64,000 nucleotides of DNA, taken from contig CM119265.1 in NCBI GenBank assembly GCA_051294375.1, positions 19,082,588 through 19,146,587 of the forward strand, written 5' to 3'. Positions 60,755 to 64,000 of the stretch are shown in pieces. The position numbers and the translations under genes were made by a program. Under the pieces are notes generated by a model. The model did no database searches and had not been told where the DNA came from. It saw only the letters and a list, made by a program, of their open reading frames with translations. Source of the stretch: Paraspadella gotoi. Lineage: Eukaryota > Chaetognatha. Numbering within the stretch: position 1 is the stretch's first letter; every line of letters begins with the position of its first letter.

Positions 60755-62057
60755 AACACCAACACTCTCCATCCCACACAAACCCCTGCTCTCTCTCTTC
60801 CCATTTCACGTCGAATGGCCGATCATATTCAAGAGGTAACGCGAGGTAATTTTTCCGGTGGGTGTGTCTCTCATTCATCGACCGCGGCGGTTTGAGGGGC
60901 GGGGTGTTGGGCGGTGGCAGAAAAGGCGGTTATGGTGGCGAGGGAAAAGGGTGATACGTTGATGTTCAAAATGTAAATGTCTAATTGTACTATAAAGTTT
61001 TTTTATAGTTATAGGGCTTTGTGCATAATAAACCATACAGAGGAGATTCTCTATAACATTCATTTAACCGTTCGTCGTTCGCGTTATTGATGAATGAAAT
61101 AATGAAATGGAATAATTCATTATATCTGAAAACCGTTTGACCGCGAGAAAGTGAATCGTGGTGAGGATCTTGACGATCGAGGGGTCACGAGGTAAGGGTT
61201 CGGGATCGGCGGCCGCTTCGAGGTCAGTCGCGGGACATTTAGGAGAAGAGACGACGTTTTTCCGGAAATGAACCTCTTCGCCGTCGTTTTCGTCGTCGTC
61301 GTTTTCGTCGTCGTTAAAGGGCGTTTAGAGAGACTTTTGTGAATATTTGTGAATTCGTTTAGTACATGGTATTTTAAAAATATATTCTAAAGATTCTATT
61401 AAAACACCCAACCTTTCTGGTCTGGCCTCTTTCTTTCTTTTAATTTTCATCGATGCGTACAGAGTATTATTAATTTATTACCCTCTATTCCTTTTTATCT
61501 TTAATTTTTTTCCCTCCGCTTTTTCCGTCCTTTTTTCTTTACTTTTCTTTACCGCCTTTTGAACTAACTTTTACATACAAATTTTTTATTCGAATTTAAT
61601 GGATAGTTGCTGTAGATTGATATATTTGTTCAATGCATTATTTACTATTTACTATTTGCTATAGCTTTGCCGCTATTTACTCAGATTATTATTATTATTT
61701 GCGCGTTTTTTTAAAAAACTTCTTCCTTTACCCTCCTTCATGTGCTCTCTGTTTTCTTTATAATTTTTCTTCGACACCCCCCCCCCGCTTTTTCCTTTTT
61801 TCCTTCCATCTCTTGCCTTCCAAGCGTAACAAAGGGAAGACAGATTAGGGATTAAGTTTCCCGTTTAGGGTAAGTGAGAAGGTAAGTCGAGGTAGTCGTA
61901 GTTATAAACGAGGGTTTGGTCATCAAGGTCGTAGAAACAGTGAAGAATGGGCGGTGGCCTGACGCGAGCTTAAACTATCGCTTCCTCTTTATTTTTTTTA
62001 AAGAAAAACGTTGGTTTTTTTCATATAAATTCTTTATATTTTATCAATCAGTTAATT
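60755..62057. other. Spacer with GC patches and donor-like words
   Basis: A GTC-rich patch at 61268-61342 opens a short frame MNLFAVVFVVVVFVVVKG, which looks like a signal peptide but comes from a (GTC)n run. GTAAGT words at about 61870 and 61882 follow a C/T tract and a short stop-containing stretch, so they could mark an untranslated exon at most. The remainder is A+T-rich. Confidence 0.4.
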
Positions 62058-62063
62058 TATTCA
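62058..62063 (-). terminator. Poly(A) signal AATAAA for the lectin gene
   Basis: On the minus strand AATAAA lies about 95 nt after the lectin stop codon, a usual distance for a short 3' untranslated region. A second AATAAA occurs further on, at about 61990. Confidence 0.55.
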
Positions 62064-62157
62064 CCTTTTAAGACCGAATTTGACAATCATGCAGATTTAT
62101 GCTCGCTCGCACATACTAAAACCGATTCAGCATCCAACGACGCATTCCCCGTCCGCT

Positions 62158-62642
62158 TCATTCCTCTCCACAGCCGCAACACATTTTCTTCTTCGGATAT
62201 TCGCACAAAAACCTCGTCGCCTGACGATGGTCGATGTCTCCGCTTTGCAGCCAAGAGTAGTAGAGGTATTTGAGAAAGACGAACGGCGGATCCGCGTTGG
62301 AACCGGAAGGAACGCGTTTGATCCACGCGGCCGGGATCGGCGCGCCCGTCTTCCACTTGTAGCCGCCGTCGCGACTTAATCTCCCGCCGATGAGGACGTC
62401 GAGTGACTCCTCGCCCGGATCGAAGTTGTTCTCCACCGAATCCAGGACGTGCTCGTACTCGGCCACCGTCTCCAGCGTCGCCAAGTCGCCGCCTTTTTCC
62501 GCGCATGCGCTCGACGCCTCGTCCCACGTGAGGTAGGCGCGGAACCAGTTGGGCGGCGTGTATTTTGGTTCGCGGAGGAATTCCCGGCGGAAGACGACGT
62601 ATGAGCTGTTGCCGAAGTCGGTCAGGTTGCGACGAGTTTCGG
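62158..62642 (-). CDS. C-type lectin-like domain, terminal exon
   Basis: This is the last exon of a minus-strand gene. It begins after a strong acceptor (pyrimidine tract and CTCAG at 62643-62647) and ends at TGA (62158-62160). It encodes about 161 residues. Typical C-type lectin domain parts are visible in order: LTWDEASSACAEKGGDLATL (Trp and the first Cys of helix 1), a second helix VAEYEHVLDSVENN, the core LIGGRLSRDGGYKWKTG (counterpart of the WIGL core), and the last domain Cys in ATRFLCEYP. A short tail CCGCGEE follows. The second disulfide pair seems to lack the usual Cys before FLCEYP, and no EPN or QPD sugar-binding motif is seen, so it is probably lectin-like without classical Ca-dependent sugar binding. 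Earlier exons, with any signal peptide, lie at higher coordinates or outside. A donor-like GGTGAGT on this strand at 63286-63292 is a candidate. Confidence 0.85.
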
Positions 62643-62647
62643 CTGAG

Positions 62648-63462
62648 AAAAAGGGGAGGCGCAGATTTGGAATTGAGCGATTGTGGCGAAGGAGGTTTCG
62701 CCGGAATGAAGTCAACCTTGATTGGTCTCTTTGTTGTACTATCGCCAGGGAAGCCGGGAACTGACTCTCTGTATCTCTCTCACCCTTTGTGGCTCAGTTT
62801 CTCGCTCTTCCTTTTTAACTATTTAAAAATCCTATTTAAATTGTTTTTCTTATTGATATTTCTTGGCAATAAATATTTTATCCCTCTACACTATGTTTAA
62901 TAAACATTGTTTATATGTTTATATGCCACGATAAGCGAGTTAGATTGTTGGATTGTTGCTTAAATTCTACGTATTGTATTGTTTGTACGTCTGTTTAGTT
63001 ATTTACACTGTTTACCTTTAATGGTCCGCGTTGTTGCAGCCATGCAAGCAGACAGCAGCAAGCAAATTCCAGCTACAACTATTATTTGCTTCATGCTGTT
63101 TGGTTCGCGTTGTCTTTCTGAAATTTTTATTTACACTTTGTTACGTTCCATAGTTATCATAAAACAGAAGAGAGAGAAATGTAAATAAAAACCTAAATTT
63201 TGTTTAATTTCTTAAGCTTATTTTATCTTGTAAGAATAAAATTAAACAATCTTCTCGGTTAAATTTAAATTAAATTTCATATCGTACTCACCTTACGTTT
63301 TCGACGAATCAGAAAAATGAACAAATGTCAAAAACAGAATAAAAAAAAGCGTCGATACTCGAAGCAGCAGCCGAGGAATTCCAAAAGTTAGAATGAGATT
63401 TACATGTAATGAAATCCGGGGGCGAGAGAAGGTGGGGTAGGGAATGAGTTCAACAGTTGTGT
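62648..63462. other. Intron or upstream region of the lectin gene
   Basis: It runs from the lectin acceptor to the GA array. A 69-codon plus-strand frame at 62979-63188 has no recognisable domain. A minus-strand donor-like site lies at 63286-63292, but the preceding sequence has no clear coding frame, so it may be an untranslated exon. Confidence 0.35.
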
Positions 63463-63484
63463 TTGAGAGAGAGAGAGAGAAGTG

Positions 63485-63549
<65 letters not shown>

Positions 63550-63745
63550 GAGAGAGAGAGAAAGAATTGAGACAAGGGAGGGGGAGAAAGGATAAGGGAG
63601 GTTAAAAAGAGAAGAAATGGATGGAAAAGGCAAAGAAAAGTAAAAAAATAAAAAGAAAAGAGAAAAAGAGAAAAAAAAGGTGGAGAGAAGAAGAGAGAGA
63701 GAGAGAGAGAGAGAAGAGAGAGAGAAGAGAGAGAGGAGAGAGAGG
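63463..63745. repeat. (GA)n microsatellites
   Basis: Imperfect GA arrays lie at 63463-63566 and 63688-63745, joined by purine-rich DNA. The last 250 bp of the window are A+T-rich and pyrimidine-rich with nothing recognised. Confidence 0.93.
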
Positions 63746-64000
63746 TTTAATTACTTTTTTCGCTCTTTGGACTTTTAAAGGTCGAACTTCTTTCGCTTTT
63801 CCCTTAATTTTCTCATTGGCCTCTGACCGTTTCTCTTCTATTTTATGTTTCTTTTTTACTCTTTTTTTAAATTTTCTTTCCTTTTTTACTTACCTTCTTT
63901 TTTTCTTACCTTTTTTTTTGCTTCGGGTATCTTCACTTAAGTTTTAAGGAAAAGGTTTGACCTTCGCGATTAGCAGCTTAACGACCGAGAGCGGGGTCGT

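Noticed and set aside
61268-61342. 24-residue signal-peptide-like ORF
   Set aside because: The Val run is a (GTC)n readout; no donor follows.

Overview
The window looks like nuclear DNA of an animal, most likely an arthropod or another invertebrate. The reasons are a single-exon piece of a C-type lectin domain behind a GT-AG style splice acceptor, very low gene density, A+T-rich spacer DNA, and dense (CT)n/(GA)n and (TCG)n/(GAC)n microsatellites. Nothing is bacterial in layout: there are no operons, no tandem ORFs and no CRISPR. I cannot name the species. Most long open frames here are translations of simple repeats (Ser-Leu, Arg-Glu or Asp/Val runs) and are not genes.

Layout: 1-14.9 kb is non-coding or weakly coding sequence with microsatellites, the 3' half of a tRNA-Lys(CTT) with an encoded CCA (3671-3717), a possible terminal exon (7092-7217), a telomere-like degenerate minisatellite (about 13124-13250) and two assembly gaps. 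From 14.9 to 54.9 kb nearly everything is built from rearranged copies of one about 15-kb segment. Call its parts A (14.94-19.72 kb), B (19.72-21.26 kb) and C (21.26-29.85 kb). After the first A-B-C run come a direct, indel-rich copy of A (29880-34139), an exactly mirrored copy of C (34165-42759), an inverted noisy B (42760-44301), a direct noisy B (44302-about 45500), 2.4 kb of otherwise unseen sequence (45607-47965), a direct noisy B-C piece (47972-51866), and a mosaic of short inverted and direct C pieces (51868-54856). Fixed-size N runs (10, 25, 100) sit at many joints. The pattern fits redundant haplotypes and long-read gap filling at least as well as real segmental duplication.

Inside segment C lies a decayed protein-coding region on the minus strand (27803-29084, mirrored at 34935-36216). 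It has frameshifts and stops but long open stretches, and next to it are two degenerate units about 358 bp apart. Segment C also holds a 108-codon open frame (26794-27120), a strong G-quadruplex motif (25591-25631) and several exon-like GC-rich islands. I do not recognise the decayed gene.

From 55 to 64 kb the sequence is single-copy within the window. It has a possible exon region at 55.7-56.06 kb, a Tc1/mariner-like non-autonomous element with terminal inverted repeats (about 57.70-58.35 kb), a GC-rich exon candidate with a GTAAGT donor (58607-58779), a small ORF with a near-ideal start context (60527-60754), and the one confidently recognised gene piece: the terminal exon of a C-type lectin-like gene on the minus strand (62158-62642) with a poly(A) signal downstream. 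No set of genes here works together as a pathway. The main message is structural.
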